This document shows positions 25,780-33,200 of a DNA stretch of 39,302 bases, in pieces. The position numbers were made by a program, and so were the translations under genes. Below the pieces are notes generated by a model that was not told the origin of the DNA, searched no databases, and was given only the letters and a program-made list of their open reading frames with translations. This DNA comes from Burkholderia arboris (lineage in GTDB: Bacteria; Pseudomonadota; Gammaproteobacteria; Burkholderiales; Burkholderiaceae): positions 1 through 39,302 of the forward strand of contig NZ_CABVPX010000051.1 in NCBI RefSeq assembly GCF_902499125.1, given 5' to 3'. Numbering within the stretch: position 1 is the first letter of the stretch; every line of letters begins with the position of its first letter.

Positions 25780-26151
25780 TTACAGCGTGCGTCCGAATGC
25801 GTTGTGATGCGAATGATGCGAATGATGCGTGGACGTCGACGCATGCGCGGGATGGCCATGCGCATGCCCGTGCGTGTGACCGTGGCCCGGCTGCACGCCG
25901 GCGCGATCGGCGATCGTGTCCGAGCGGTCGGCCGCGCGCGACAGGCCCTTGTCGCGGTCGCCCGCGTGCATGCCGTTCGAGCTGCTCAGCGCCTGGCCGC
26001 TCATGTGGCCGCCGGACATGCCGCCCGCGTTGCCGCCCGAGCCGCCTGCGCCATGACCGCCGCCGTTGCCGCCGGCCGCCGCGTAGGCGGACACCGAGCC
26101 GAGCGCGAATAGCGCGGCCATCAGTACGGACAGAGTTCGTTGCTGTTTCAT
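25780..26151 (-). CDS. Small exported Gly/His-rich protein, unknown function
   Basis: 123 residues. The signal peptide ends at SVSAYA (about residue 24). The mature part has a Gly-rich half (AAGGNGGGHGAGGSGGNAGG) and a His-rich C terminus with HGHTHGHAHGHPAH and THHSHHSHHN. The His spacing suggests periplasmic metal binding (Zn, Ni or Cu), but no known family is evident. AGGGAG precedes the ATG, and a good terminator follows the stop, so this is a real gene. It is the first of three small exported proteins on this strand. Confidence 0.75.
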   Translation of the reverse strand: MKQQRTLSVLMAALFALGSVSAYAAAGGNGGGHGAGGSGGNAGGMSGGHMSGQALSSSNGMHAGDRDKGLSRAADRSDTIADRAGVQPGHGHTHGHAHGHPAHASTSTHHSHHSHHNAFGRTL

Positions 26152-26338
26152 CTTGTGCTCCCTGGAGCGCGTTCGTGTGACTGCATTCTATGAACGCGCA
26201 AAATCCGCGCCACACGACGTTGTAAATGATCGTAACGATGCGCGCGCCGCGCATTCGTCGGATCAATCCGGGTCTTGCATGAACGGGGAACGAGGCAGGC
26301 GGTGGCGGCGCCGCAGCGCCGCCCCGGTGATGAAGTGC

Positions 26339-26593
26339 TTACTGCGCCGGCTGCATGCCCTGCACGGCGGCCTTGTGCTGCGCGGCCTGCTCCTGCGCCT
26401 GCTTCTTCGCCATGTGGTGGCCGACGATACAGCCGCCGACCGCACCGACGACCGCGTGGTGCCCCGCGTAGTGGCCGGCGACCCCACCGACCACCGCACC
26501 CTTCATGCAGCCCGCCGCGTGCGCGCTGCCGATCGTTGCGAGCGCAACGACAGCGGCGGCGGCGCACAGCCTGATGTGTCGAATGGGCATCAT
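26339..26593 (-). CDS. Small exported glycine-zipper protein
   Basis: 84 residues with a signal peptide ending GSAHA. The mature part holds a glycine-zipper-like helix (GAVVGGVAGHYAGHHAVVGAV) and a charged Gln/Ala-rich tail (MAKKQAQEQAAQHKAAVQGM). The strong ribosome-binding site GAGGAGAG before ATG 26593 supports it. Glycine-zipper proteins of this size are often outer-membrane or periplasmic and stress-induced; the exact role is unknown. It is separated by 187 bases without a gene from the His-rich gene and by 37 bases from the Trp-rich gene. Confidence 0.75.
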   Translation of the reverse strand: MMPIRHIRLCAAAAVVALATIGSAHAAGCMKGAVVGGVAGHYAGHHAVVGAVGGCIVGHHMAKKQAQEQAAQHKAAVQGMQPAQ

Positions 26594-26630
26594 GTTGTCA
26601 CTCTCCTCTTGTGGTGATCAGTCGGGCCGC

Positions 26631-26936
26631 TTAGTCCCAGCGGCCGCCGCGCCAGCCGCCGCGGTCGCGCCACTCGTGCTCGCGCCATTCACGGCGGCGC
26701 CACTCGTGTTCTCGCCATTCGCGCTGACGCCAGCCATCGCCGCGCCAGCCGTCATCGCGGTAGCCGACCGGCGCGTACATGACGGGCGGCGGCGGCGCGA
26801 CGTAGACCGGTGCGGGCGCCGCGTAGACGCCCGGCACGCCGATGCCGACCGACAGGTCGACGTGGGCCGACGCGACGCCCGAAGCTGCCAGCGCCGCTAC
26901 ACCGAGAACTGCACCGAGAATAAGTTTCTTGCTCAT
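26631..26936 (-). CDS. Small exported Trp/Arg/Glu repeat protein
   Basis: 101 residues. The signal peptide ends at GVASA, then comes a Pro/Tyr/Val stretch (YAAPAPVYVAPPPPVMYAP), and the C-terminal third is built from aromatic-basic repeats (REWREHEWRR twice, plus DGWRGDGWRQ). The repeat is also a DNA tandem repeat. GGGAG precedes the ATG. Similar PXXP and YxxW-type exported proteins occur widely in Burkholderia and are annotated as hypothetical or YXWGXW-repeat proteins; function is unknown. Confidence 0.75.
   Translation of the reverse strand: MSKKLILGAVLGVAALAASGVASAHVDLSVGIGVPGVYAAPAPVYVAPPPPVMYAPVGYRDDGWRGDGWRQREWREHEWRRREWREHEWRDRGGWRGGRWD
26668..26727. repeat. Two tandem 30 bp units inside the Trp/Arg/Glu repeat gene
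   Basis: Units 26668-26697 and 26698-26727 share CGCCACTCGTG and CGCCATTC in the same register and encode the same ten-residue REWREHEWRR-like unit on the minus strand. They differ at several bases, so the duplication is not recent. Confidence 0.75.
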
Positions 26937-27229
26937 CTCGCGACTCCCTGCACGTGTCGTGCGTCATGTGAATACGGTTCGGAGTCTAGGCACCGGACAC
27001 GGACACAGGTGAAACGGGTATGCGAGACAGGTAACGGACGTTTACGGATGCCCGCAAAGCCTTGCGGGACAAGGGAGAGACCGCACTCGAAACACCGTTG
27101 CAGCGGTGCATCGAGCCGGTAAAAAAGGAAGATTCGGCACGAAACCGGGCGATTCGAGCGGGCTCGCCGGCGTGCGCGGCAAGCGAACCGCCCGCACCGT
27201 GCGGCGCGAGCGGTTCGCAACAGCAGGCG

Positions 27230-28243
27230 CTACGCGCGGATATCGTCGACGCTGCGCAGCCAGTGAACGCTGAACAGGTTGTCCGCATCGGTCCACACGG
27301 TATCGGGCTCGAATCCTGCGCGGCGCGCGATCGCGTGAAAGCCGTCGATCGTGAACTTGTGCGAGTTCTCCGTGTGGATGCGCTCGCCGGCTTCGAAGCG
27401 GAACGCGTGGCCGCGCACATGCACCGTCTGCGCGATGTCGCTGACGAGATGCATCTCGATGCGCTGCCGCTCGCGGTCGTAGAACGCGCAATGCGAGAAC
27501 GCGTCGACGTCGAAGTCCGCGCCGAGCTCCGCGTTCGCGCGCACCAGCAGGTTCAGGTTGAACTGCGCGGTCACGCCTTGCGCGTCGTTGTACGCGTGAT
27601 GCAGCGTGCGCTCGTCCTTCACGAGATCGGCGCCCACCAGCAGGCCGCCGCCGCGCAGCAGCCGCGCGGCATCGCGCAGGAACGCGTCGGCTTCTTCCGG
27701 CGAGAAGTTGCCGATCGTCGAGCCGGGAAAGAAGCCGATCCGCCGCCTCGGCGTCTCGGTCAGCTCGGCCAGCTGCTCGGCCTTCGTGTAGTCGGCCGCG
27801 AGCGGCGCGACGTCGAGCCACGGATAGGCCGATCGCAGCCGCGCGGCCGCGCCGTGCAGGTAATCGGCCGAGATGTCGACCGGCACGTAGCGTGCCGGCG
27901 CGTTCGCATAGTTGCCCGCGAACGCGTCGAGCAGCACGCGGATCTTCTCGAGCGAGCCGGCGCCGAATTCGACGATGTCCGCATGCGGGCCGACGCGCCG
28001 CACGATCTCGGCCGCGCGATCGCGCAGGATGCCGAGCTCGGTGCGCGTCGGATAGTACTCGGGCAGTTCGCAGATGCGATCGAACAGCGCGGAGCCGGCC
28101 GTATCGTAGAAGTATTTCGGCGAAATGCTGCGCGGCGTGCGCGACAGTCCGTCGATCAGGTCGCGCTCGAACGCGCTCGGCCGCGAATCGCGGGCGGGTT
28201 GCTGGCCACCGCTCGTGGCCGTCAGGTCAGACGTCTCGCGCAA
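27230..28243 (-). CDS. egtD: L-histidine N-alpha-methyltransferase EgtD (ergothioneine), TTG start
   Basis: 337 residues if started at TTG 28243, which overlaps the egtB end by 17 bases. No ATG or GTG occurs in frame before the conserved region, so TTG is the best start. The SAM-binding motif is EFGAGSLEK (residues 92-100). Family strings are SPKYFYDTAGSALFDRICEL, FFPGSTIGNF, GADLVKDERTLHHAYND and GVTAQFNLNLL. EgtD trimethylates histidine to hercynine, the first step to ergothioneine. It is coupled to egtB upstream. No egtA, egtC or egtE is adjacent, as is common in proteobacteria. Confidence 0.93.
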   Translation of the reverse strand: MRETSDLTATSGGQQPARDSRPSAFERDLIDGLSRTPRSISPKYFYDTAGSALFDRICELPEYYPTRTELGILRDRAAEIVRRVGPHADIVEFGAGSLEKIRVLLDAFAGNYANAPARYVPVDISADYLHGAAARLRSAYPWLDVAPLAADYTKAEQLAELTETPRRRIGFFPGSTIGNFSPEEADAFLRDAARLLRGGGLLVGADLVKDERTLHHAYNDAQGVTAQFNLNLLVRANAELGADFDVDAFSHCAFYDRERQRIEMHLVSDIAQTVHVRGHAFRFEAGERIHTENSHKFTIDGFHAIARRAGFEPDTVWTDADNLFSVHWLRSVDDIRA

Positions 28244-29450
28244 GTCGCACCCCCGTGAATTGCCAGCGTGCCGCCGGCGGAAAGAAATTGCGGTACGTCG
28301 GCCGTTCGTGCCCCGGCGGCGTCGCGATGCTGCTGCCGCGCAGGACCTGCTGGCCGACCATGAACTTGCCGTTGTATTCGGCCGCGACGCCCGCGAGCGG
28401 CCGAAAGCCCGGATACGGCTCGTAGGACGAACGCGTCCACTGCCATACGTGCCCGAGCATCTGCTGGATGCCTTCGGCGGGGAACGCAGTTTCCCATTCG
28501 AATTCGGTCGGCAGCCGCGCGCCGGCCCATTCCGCATACGCGGCCGCTTCGTAGAAGCTCACGTGGCACACCGGTGCATCGGGCGCGAGCGGTTCGACGC
28601 CGTGCAGGCCGAACGTGCGCCGCACGCGCGTGGCGGCCGCATCGTCGTCGTCGGGCATCCAGTACGCGGGCCCTTGCCACCCTTCCCGCTGCACCGTGGC
28701 CCAGCCGTCCGACAGCCAGAACTCGGGGCGCACATAGCCGCCGTCGGCGACGAATGCCGCGAATTCCGCATTCGTCACGAGACGGTTCGCGATCTCGTAC
28801 GGCCGCACGAGCGCCGTGTGGCGCGGCCGTTCGTTGTCGAACGAGAACGCGTTGCCGTCGTGGCCGATCTCGACGAGCCCGCCCGGCTGATGCAGCCAGC
28901 GCTGCGCGCCTGCGTCACCCGCGGCCATTGCGTCGCCGTCCATCCCGTTGCGCGGCCGGAACGCCGGCTTCAGCGGATTGCACGAAAACGCATGCAGCAT
29001 GTCGGTGACGATCAGCTCCTGGTGCTGCTGCTCGTGGTGCAGGCCGAGCACGACCTCGGGCGCGATCGCATCGAGCAGCGCCGCATCGGCGCCGGCCAGC
29101 GCGCGCAGCATCGCGTCGTCGACGTATTGCCGGTACGCATGCACCTCGTCGAGCGACGGGCGCGTGAGCAGCCCGCGCTGCGGCCGCGGATGGCGCGGGC
29201 CGAGCGCTTCGTAATAGGAATTGAAGAGGAACTGGAACGCGTCGTCGAACGGCGCGTAGCCGGGCACGCGGCGCATCAGCACGACGGTTTCGAAGAACCA
29301 GGTCGTATGCGCGAGATGCCATTTCGTCGGACTCGCGTCGGGCATCGACTGCACGGCCTGGTCTTCGGCGGACAGCGTCGCGGTCAACGCGACGCTATGG
29401 GTGCGCACGTCCTGGTAACGGCGCTGAAGCTGTGATGCAAGGAGGCTCAT
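28227..29450 (-). CDS. egtB: Ergothioneine synthase EgtB (iron-dependent sulfoxide synthase)
   Basis: 407 residues. The N-terminal DinB-like domain carries the iron ligands His48 (HLAHTTWFF) and the HX3HXE motif His139, His143, Glu145 (HHEQQHQEL). The C-terminal formylglycine-generating-enzyme-like domain shows CHVSFYEAAAYAEWAGARLP, TEFEWETAF and a VLRGSS-type end. EgtB joins hercynine to gamma-glutamylcysteine or cysteine. ATG 29450 is the start of the conserved protein; the open frame reaches 29843 without homology-like sequence. It heads the egtB-egtD unit. Confidence 0.94.
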   Translation of the reverse strand: MSLLASQLQRRYQDVRTHSVALTATLSAEDQAVQSMPDASPTKWHLAHTTWFFETVVLMRRVPGYAPFDDAFQFLFNSYYEALGPRHPRPQRGLLTRPSLDEVHAYRQYVDDAMLRALAGADAALLDAIAPEVVLGLHHEQQHQELIVTDMLHAFSCNPLKPAFRPRNGMDGDAMAAGDAGAQRWLHQPGGLVEIGHDGNAFSFDNERPRHTALVRPYEIANRLVTNAEFAAFVADGGYVRPEFWLSDGWATVQREGWQGPAYWMPDDDDAAATRVRRTFGLHGVEPLAPDAPVCHVSFYEAAAYAEWAGARLPTEFEWETAFPAEGIQQMLGHVWQWTRSSYEPYPGFRPLAGVAAEYNGKFMVGQQVLRGSSIATPPGHERPTYRNFFPPAARWQFTGVRLARDV

Positions 29451-29912
29451 CGGTTTACCGTCCACGTCGCGATTCGCTGCGTTGCGTTGCCGGAAAAGGG
29501 AAAGCCTTGCGCGTGATGCGCGCGGCTGACGTGCGACCTGCTGCTGCGTCGACGGGCAGCCGGCGCGCGCGCCGGGCCGCAGATGCGGCGTCACTTCATC
29601 TGCCCGTGCAGAACAGTATGGGCCAGAAATGTGAATGCTGCGAATCGGGATGCCGGCGAAACGCGATCGAAAGAGAAATGAAAGTGTCGGTTTCGCGTGT
29701 GTCGGAGGCGTGACGATGCGGGGATGCCTGTCCGGGCGGGCTTTGCCGCGTGCCGGCCTGCGCGGGCGGCTACTGACGGCCCATGACAGCCGCGCGGCGC
29801 GCGAGTTTGTCTGATGAACGCTGTCGTGCGCGGTCATCGGCATGGCGTCGAACCGCTCCGCGCTTCACTTGCGGTCCGCATCCACACGCGCTTCAAGAAT
29901 TTTTTGTGCCGA
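29451..29912. other. Non-coding divergent region upstream of egtB
   Basis: No gene is supported here. The open frames are short, Arg-rich and lack ribosome-binding sites. The region must contain the egtB promoter, but I cannot place a convincing -35/-10 pair. The only clear regulatory signal is the ECF41 motif at the right edge, listed separately. Confidence 0.6.
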
Positions 29913-29940
29913 TGTCACACATGCGGGGGGCTCGCTCGTC
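29913..29940 (+). promoter_or_regulatory. ECF41-type promoter (TGTCACA-N17-CGTC)
   Basis: TGTCACA (29913-29919) and CGTC (29937-29940) match the known ECF41 promoter, TGTCACA then CGTC at about 16 bases. It sits 36 bases before the start of the gene that is co-transcribed with an ECF41 sigma factor. The sigma factor therefore very likely drives its own operon. Confidence 0.85.
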
Positions 29941-29975
29941 ATATCACCGGAACCCACACGAAAGGAGAAGGAACC

Positions 29976-30452
29976 ATGACTGCGAAACTCAATCCGTTTG
30001 CCGCCGCCCCCGCACTGATGAAGAGCTGGATGACCGTGTCGGTCGCCGCTGCCGGGAGCCTCGAGCCGACGCTGATCGAGCTGGTCAAGATCCGCGCATC
30101 GCAGATCAACGCGTGCGCGAACTGCATTAACATGCACACCGCCGAGGCGCGCGAGCAAGGCGAGACCGAGCAGCGCATCTACCTGCTCGCCGCGTGGCGC
30201 GAAGCGCCCTGCTACACCGACCGCGAACGCGCGGCGCTCGGCTGGACCGAGGCGCTCACGCGGCTGTCGGAAGGCCACGCGGCGCACGAAGCGGCCTACT
30301 CGGCGCTGAACGACCATTTCAGCCAGGAGGAACAGGTGAAACTCACGCTGATGATCAACGTGATCAATGGCTGGAACCGGCTCGCCGTCGGCTTCGGGCT
30401 GTGGATCGAGCCGGCCGACGCGAAGGCCGCCGCCGCGAAGATGGTGGCCTGA
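29976..30452 (+). CDS. Carboxymuconolactone decarboxylase / AhpD-like protein of an ECF41 operon
   Basis: 158 residues. The AhpD-like core has a CxxC plus His (Cys47, Cys50, His54 in ACANCINMH), the redox centre of peroxidase-type members, in a helical fold (ELVKIRASQINACANC). Despite the family name, proteins of this group act as alkylhydroperoxidase-like reductases; the substrate is unknown. AAGGAGAAGGA precedes the ATG. The stop overlaps the sigma factor start by one base (TGATG). Pairing with an ECF41 sigma factor is the usual context. Confidence 0.92.
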   Translation: MTAKLNPFAAAPALMKSWMTVSVAAAGSLEPTLIELVKIRASQINACANCINMHTAEAREQGETEQRIYLLAAWREAPCYTDRERAALGWTEALTRLSEGHAAHEAAYSALNDHFSQEEQVKLTLMINVINGWNRLAVGFGLWIEPADAKAAAAKMVA

Positions 30453-31333
30453 TGACGAACCTCGACCCGGCCAAGGGCAGCGCCGAAGCACGGGCCGACG
30501 CGGCGGCGAGCTTCGACCCGCTGCGTCGCACGCTGATCCGCGTCGCATACCGGATGCTCGGTTCCGTCGCGGATGCCGAGGACATGGTGCAGGACGCGTT
30601 CATCCGCTGGATGGACGTCGACCGTACCGAGGTGCGCGTACCCGAGGCGTTCCTGCGCCGCATGGTGATGCGCATGTGCCTCGATCAGCTGAAGTCTGCG
30701 CGGCATCAGCGCGAGACCTATATCGGCCCGTGGCTGCCCGAGCCGGTCGTCGAGGAAGATGAACAGGAAGACGTCACGCTGCCGCTGCTGCTCGCGCTCG
30801 AACGGCTCTCGCCGCTCGAACGCGCGGCGTTCCTGCTGCACGACGTGTTCGGCCTCGAGTTCGACGAAGTGGCCACGACGATCCAGCGCGATGCGGCCGC
30901 GTGCCGGCAGCTCGCCGCGCGGGCGCGTACGCACGTGCGCGAGGCGCGGCCGCGGTTTCATGTCGAGAAGCAGCGCGGGATCGAACTGGCCGAGGCGTTC
31001 TTCGCGGCGTCACGCAGCGGCGACATGCGCACGCTCGGCGCGATGCTCGCCGAGGACGTGAGCCTGCATTCCGATGGCGGCGGCAAGCGCACGGCGGCCG
31101 GCAAGCCGGTGTTCGGCTTCGAACCGGTGATGAAGGTGCACGAGTACCTGGCCGGGCTGTTCGCGACGCATGCGTCGAAACTCGTGCGGGCCGGGTTCAT
31201 CAACGGGCTGCCGGGGTTCGTCACGCTGGAAGCGGACGGCGAGCTGCAGACCACTGCGCTCGAGATCGACGACGGGAAGATCGTCGCGATCTATGTCGTG
31301 CGGAATCCTGACAAGTTGAAGCATCTGCATTGA
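30452..31333 (+). CDS. ECF41-family RNA polymerase sigma factor with SnoaL-like C-terminal domain
   Basis: 293 residues. Sigma region 2 (LRRTLIRVAYRMLGSVADAE), region 4 (LERAAFLLHDVFGLEFDEVA) and a C-terminal NTF2/SnoaL-like extension of about 110 residues are present. The three ECF41 marks are all present: WLPEP (94-98), DGGGK (208-212) and NPDKL (285-289). In this family the extension replaces an anti-sigma factor and tunes activity from within. It is translationally coupled to the AhpD-like gene and controlled by the ECF41 promoter upstream. Confidence 0.95.
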   Translation: MTNLDPAKGSAEARADAAASFDPLRRTLIRVAYRMLGSVADAEDMVQDAFIRWMDVDRTEVRVPEAFLRRMVMRMCLDQLKSARHQRETYIGPWLPEPVVEEDEQEDVTLPLLLALERLSPLERAAFLLHDVFGLEFDEVATTIQRDAAACRQLAARARTHVREARPRFHVEKQRGIELAEAFFAASRSGDMRTLGAMLAEDVSLHSDGGGKRTAAGKPVFGFEPVMKVHEYLAGLFATHASKLVRAGFINGLPGFVTLEADGELQTTALEIDDGKIVAIYVVRNPDKLKHLH

Positions 31334-31420
31334 GTGCGGCTGCCGTGCGCCAGCACGGCGTGGCCGCCCTCCACTCGCGCCTTCCTGCTTTCGCCGCCCT
31401 GCTTTGCCGGTCGCCCGTTA

Positions 31421-31933
31421 CTACATCGCGACGACGACGTTGCGAAAGAAGATCATCAGGAGGCCGAGCATCGGCGTGGCGATCGCAAAGCCCGTCGCCG
31501 CAAGCCAGTTCGTGCCGCCTTGCGCCTCCAGCAGCGCAAGAAACGATTCGCGGGATGTCGCGTTCGGGCGCAGCTTCTCGATCCTGCGTTCGACGTGCGT
31601 CTTGTAGATGCCGTTCCCGTACCAGCCGAGCGACACCGCGATCCCGATCGTGACCGGGTCGAGCGTGCTCGATTCGAAGTATCTCGGGAAGTACAGCAGC
31701 TCGACCAGCGTGATGCCGAGCGTGACGCCCAGCACCGCGGCCGCCTGCCAGTACATGCATCGATAGGCCATCCAGACCGGGCCCAGGAAGCACGCGGCCC
31801 AGTTCCACGACTGCCGGCTCTTGCGCGATTCGGCGATCGCCCATTTTCGTTCGAACCAGCCGGCGTTCTTGCCGACGTATGCGGTGACTTCGTCGTTGCT
31901 CGCGGACGATGCGGCGGTCGTGACCTCGGACAT
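31421..31933 (-). CDS. DUF2628 membrane protein
   Basis: 170 residues. A charged N-terminal segment (FERKWAIAESRKSRQSWNW) is followed by FLGPVWMAYRCMYWQAA, the DUF2628 signature, and two or three membrane segments (VLGVTLGITLVELLYF, WLAATGFAIATPMLGLLMIFF). Function of the domain is unknown; members are often next to unrelated genes. The ATG at 31933 starts the conserved part. It converges on the sigma factor gene with 87 bases between stops. Confidence 0.85.
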   Translation of the reverse strand: MSEVTTAASSASNDEVTAYVGKNAGWFERKWAIAESRKSRQSWNWAACFLGPVWMAYRCMYWQAAAVLGVTLGITLVELLYFPRYFESSTLDPVTIGIAVSLGWYGNGIYKTHVERRIEKLRPNATSRESFLALLEAQGGTNWLAATGFAIATPMLGLLMIFFRNVVVAM

Positions 31934-32140
31934 GGTCGTGTGCTCTCGGTTGCGCGGCGCGCGCGTTGTTGTTTTGATGCGGTGGAAATCGGGCGACGCG
32001 AGGTGCAGCCGCTTCGACATGCACACGATTCTACTCGCCGCGCAATGGCGGTTGTATGGCGGGTCGGGATGTCGGTGACGATGCGAGGCCGGGCCGTGTG
32101 TCGCGCAACGCATCGGGGCACCCTGCGCTGTTTCGGACCG

Positions 32141-32179
32141 GAAAAGAAAAACGCCACGCGATGTTGCCGCGTGGCGTTT
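32141..32179 (-). terminator. Rho-independent terminator of the tRNA-Val gene
   Basis: AAACGCCACGCG (32149-32160) and CGCGTGGCGTTT (32168-32179) pair perfectly over 12 bp with a 7-base loop. Read on the minus strand, the stem is followed by a T-rich run (TTCTTTT). It lies 66 bases past the tRNA 3' end. Confidence 0.92.
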
Positions 32180-32244
32180 GTATGTTTGGCGAGCCGCATT
32201 GCCTGTAGGCAAGTTGTGCTGCCGGACCCCTTCATTTTGTTCGT

Positions 32245-32321
32245 TGGTAGGCTCGATTGGATTCGAACCAACGACCCCCACCATGTCAAGGTGGTGCTCT
32301 AACCAACTGAGCTACGAGCCT
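32245..32321 (-). tRNA. tRNA-Val (anticodon GAC)
   Basis: 77 nt on the minus strand with encoded CCA (TGG at 32245-32247). The acceptor stem AGGCTCG pairs with CGAGCCT, the D arm contains AGCTCAGTTGGTTAGAGC, the anticodon stem CCACC/GGTGG holds the loop TTGACAT with anticodon GAC, and the T arm has GGTTCGAATCC. It has its own promoter and terminator, so it is a single-gene unit. Confidence 0.98.
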
Positions 32322-32333
32322 AAGAAGCCGCGA

Positions 32334-32362
32334 ATTATAGAGAGGGTTTTGGAGGAGCACAA
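32334..32362 (-). promoter_or_regulatory. tRNA-Val promoter
   Basis: On the minus strand TTGTGC (32362-32357) and a perfect TATAAT (32339-32334) are 17 bases apart. The -10 ends 12 bases before the tRNA 5' end. An A/T run (AAAATTTTTT, around 32380-32395) upstream looks like an UP element. Confidence 0.9.
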
Positions 32363-32457
32363 GCCCCTTCGTGAAAATTTTTTGAATCGGCGCGTGCGGA
32401 CGCTGACGATCGATGGTGCCTGGCGATGCCGGACACGTTGCCTTCACCGCTTCGCAT

Positions 32458-32822
32458 CACAGCAAAACGTGTCGAGGTGGGGTGATGTTATCCACATTGC
32501 CCTCTGGATAACCGTCCGGCAAGCCTCTGGATTCACAGTGGAACGATTGAGGATATGTCGGCGAGTCTGTGAATCGACGAAAAGTTGTTCTGTGCTGCGC
32601 GGAGCTGTTCACGTGCCACACCCATGGTTATGCATCCCGCTTCGTGTTGAAAATTCAGTGCGTTACGGAGGTTATCCACTGTGGGGCACAGCGCTTGTTA
32701 ACTATCACTACGTATATATACGAATCCTGTTAACACCTTTGGATAAGCACAGTCCGTCGACTGTGATCCGCTCGGGATATGCACTGCGTGCGGCGAACAG
32801 AGGAACGAATCGGGACGCTGTG
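32458..32822. other. CACAG/CTGTG and DnaA-box-like cluster, no gene
   Basis: This stretch has no supported gene. It contains nine CACAG/CTGTG pentamers: CACAG at 32458, 32534, 32687 and 32748, and CTGTG at 32567, 32590, 32679, 32761 and 32818. DnaA-box-like 9-mers are TTATCCACA (32488-32496, perfect), TCTGGATAA (32503-32511), TTATCCACT (32672-32680) and TTTGGATAA (32738-32746). An A/T-rich centre holds the 12 bp palindrome CGTATATATACG (32711-32722) between two GTTAAC sites (32697-32702, 32729-32734). Role unknown; see findings. Confidence 0.6.
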
Positions 32823-32838
32823 AAGCACGTGGGTGATG
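32806..32838 (+). repeat. Partial copy of the 55 bp repeat (second half only)
   Basis: GACGCTGTG followed by GTGGGTGATGCG resembles the second half of the full repeat (ACGCTGTGCA, then GGTGAGCG), while the TGTGGA head is missing or degraded. It is the leftmost member of the repeat family in the window. Confidence 0.45.
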
Positions 32839-32908
32839 CGTGAGCCGTCATGTCTGTAGAATCGCCGGCATCCAGGATGCAAAGGCCCGGTGGACCGGCT
32901 CACGGTAC

Positions 32909-33169
32909 ATGACCGATTCTTCGTTGACCCGGCTCGACGCGCTCGATATCGACACAGTCGTGTACCGGATGCAGCAACATCCGGGCGACATCGTGTTCGA
33001 GCAACGCGTGTCGATCCCGGAAGCCGACGTTCTGTATTGCCGCTACAAGGGCGAGCGGTTCAACGTGAAGTTCGATCTCGACTATGGGGTGTCTGTTGAT
33101 CCTGTCGGCAAGCTGTCCGGCGAGGACGTCGCAGAGATCGTCAGATGGCTCACGAAGGAGGCAGGGTGA
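32909..33169 (+). CDS. Small protein of unknown function
   Basis: 86 residues, acidic, no signal peptide or membrane segment (MTDSSLTRLDALDIDTVVY, SGEDVAEIVRWLTKEAG at the end). It has a soluble alpha/beta look with a conserved-looking aromatic/charged centre (YRMQQHPGDIVFEQRV). I do not recognise the family. The start is uncertain: no good ribosome-binding site precedes ATG 32909, and a GTG at 32840 extends the frame. Three such small genes stand in line on this strand before an immunity-like gene, so a role as an orphan immunity protein is possible but unproven. Confidence 0.6.
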   Translation: MTDSSLTRLDALDIDTVVYRMQQHPGDIVFEQRVSIPEADVLYCRYKGERFNVKFDLDYGVSVDPVGKLSGEDVAEIVRWLTKEAG

Positions 33170-33200
33170 TCACAGCGGATGACACTGGACGAAGCGCGCG

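Noticed and set aside
29432..29713. 93-codon frame with a Cys cluster (CECCESGC)
   Set aside because: No ribosome-binding site, Arg-rich low-quality N terminus, and it lies in the egtB upstream region; the Cys cluster is probably chance.
32458..32822. Chromosomal origin oriC
   Set aside because: DnaA-like boxes are present, but no dnaA, dnaN, gyrB, rpmH, parA or parB gene is nearby, and only one box is perfect.
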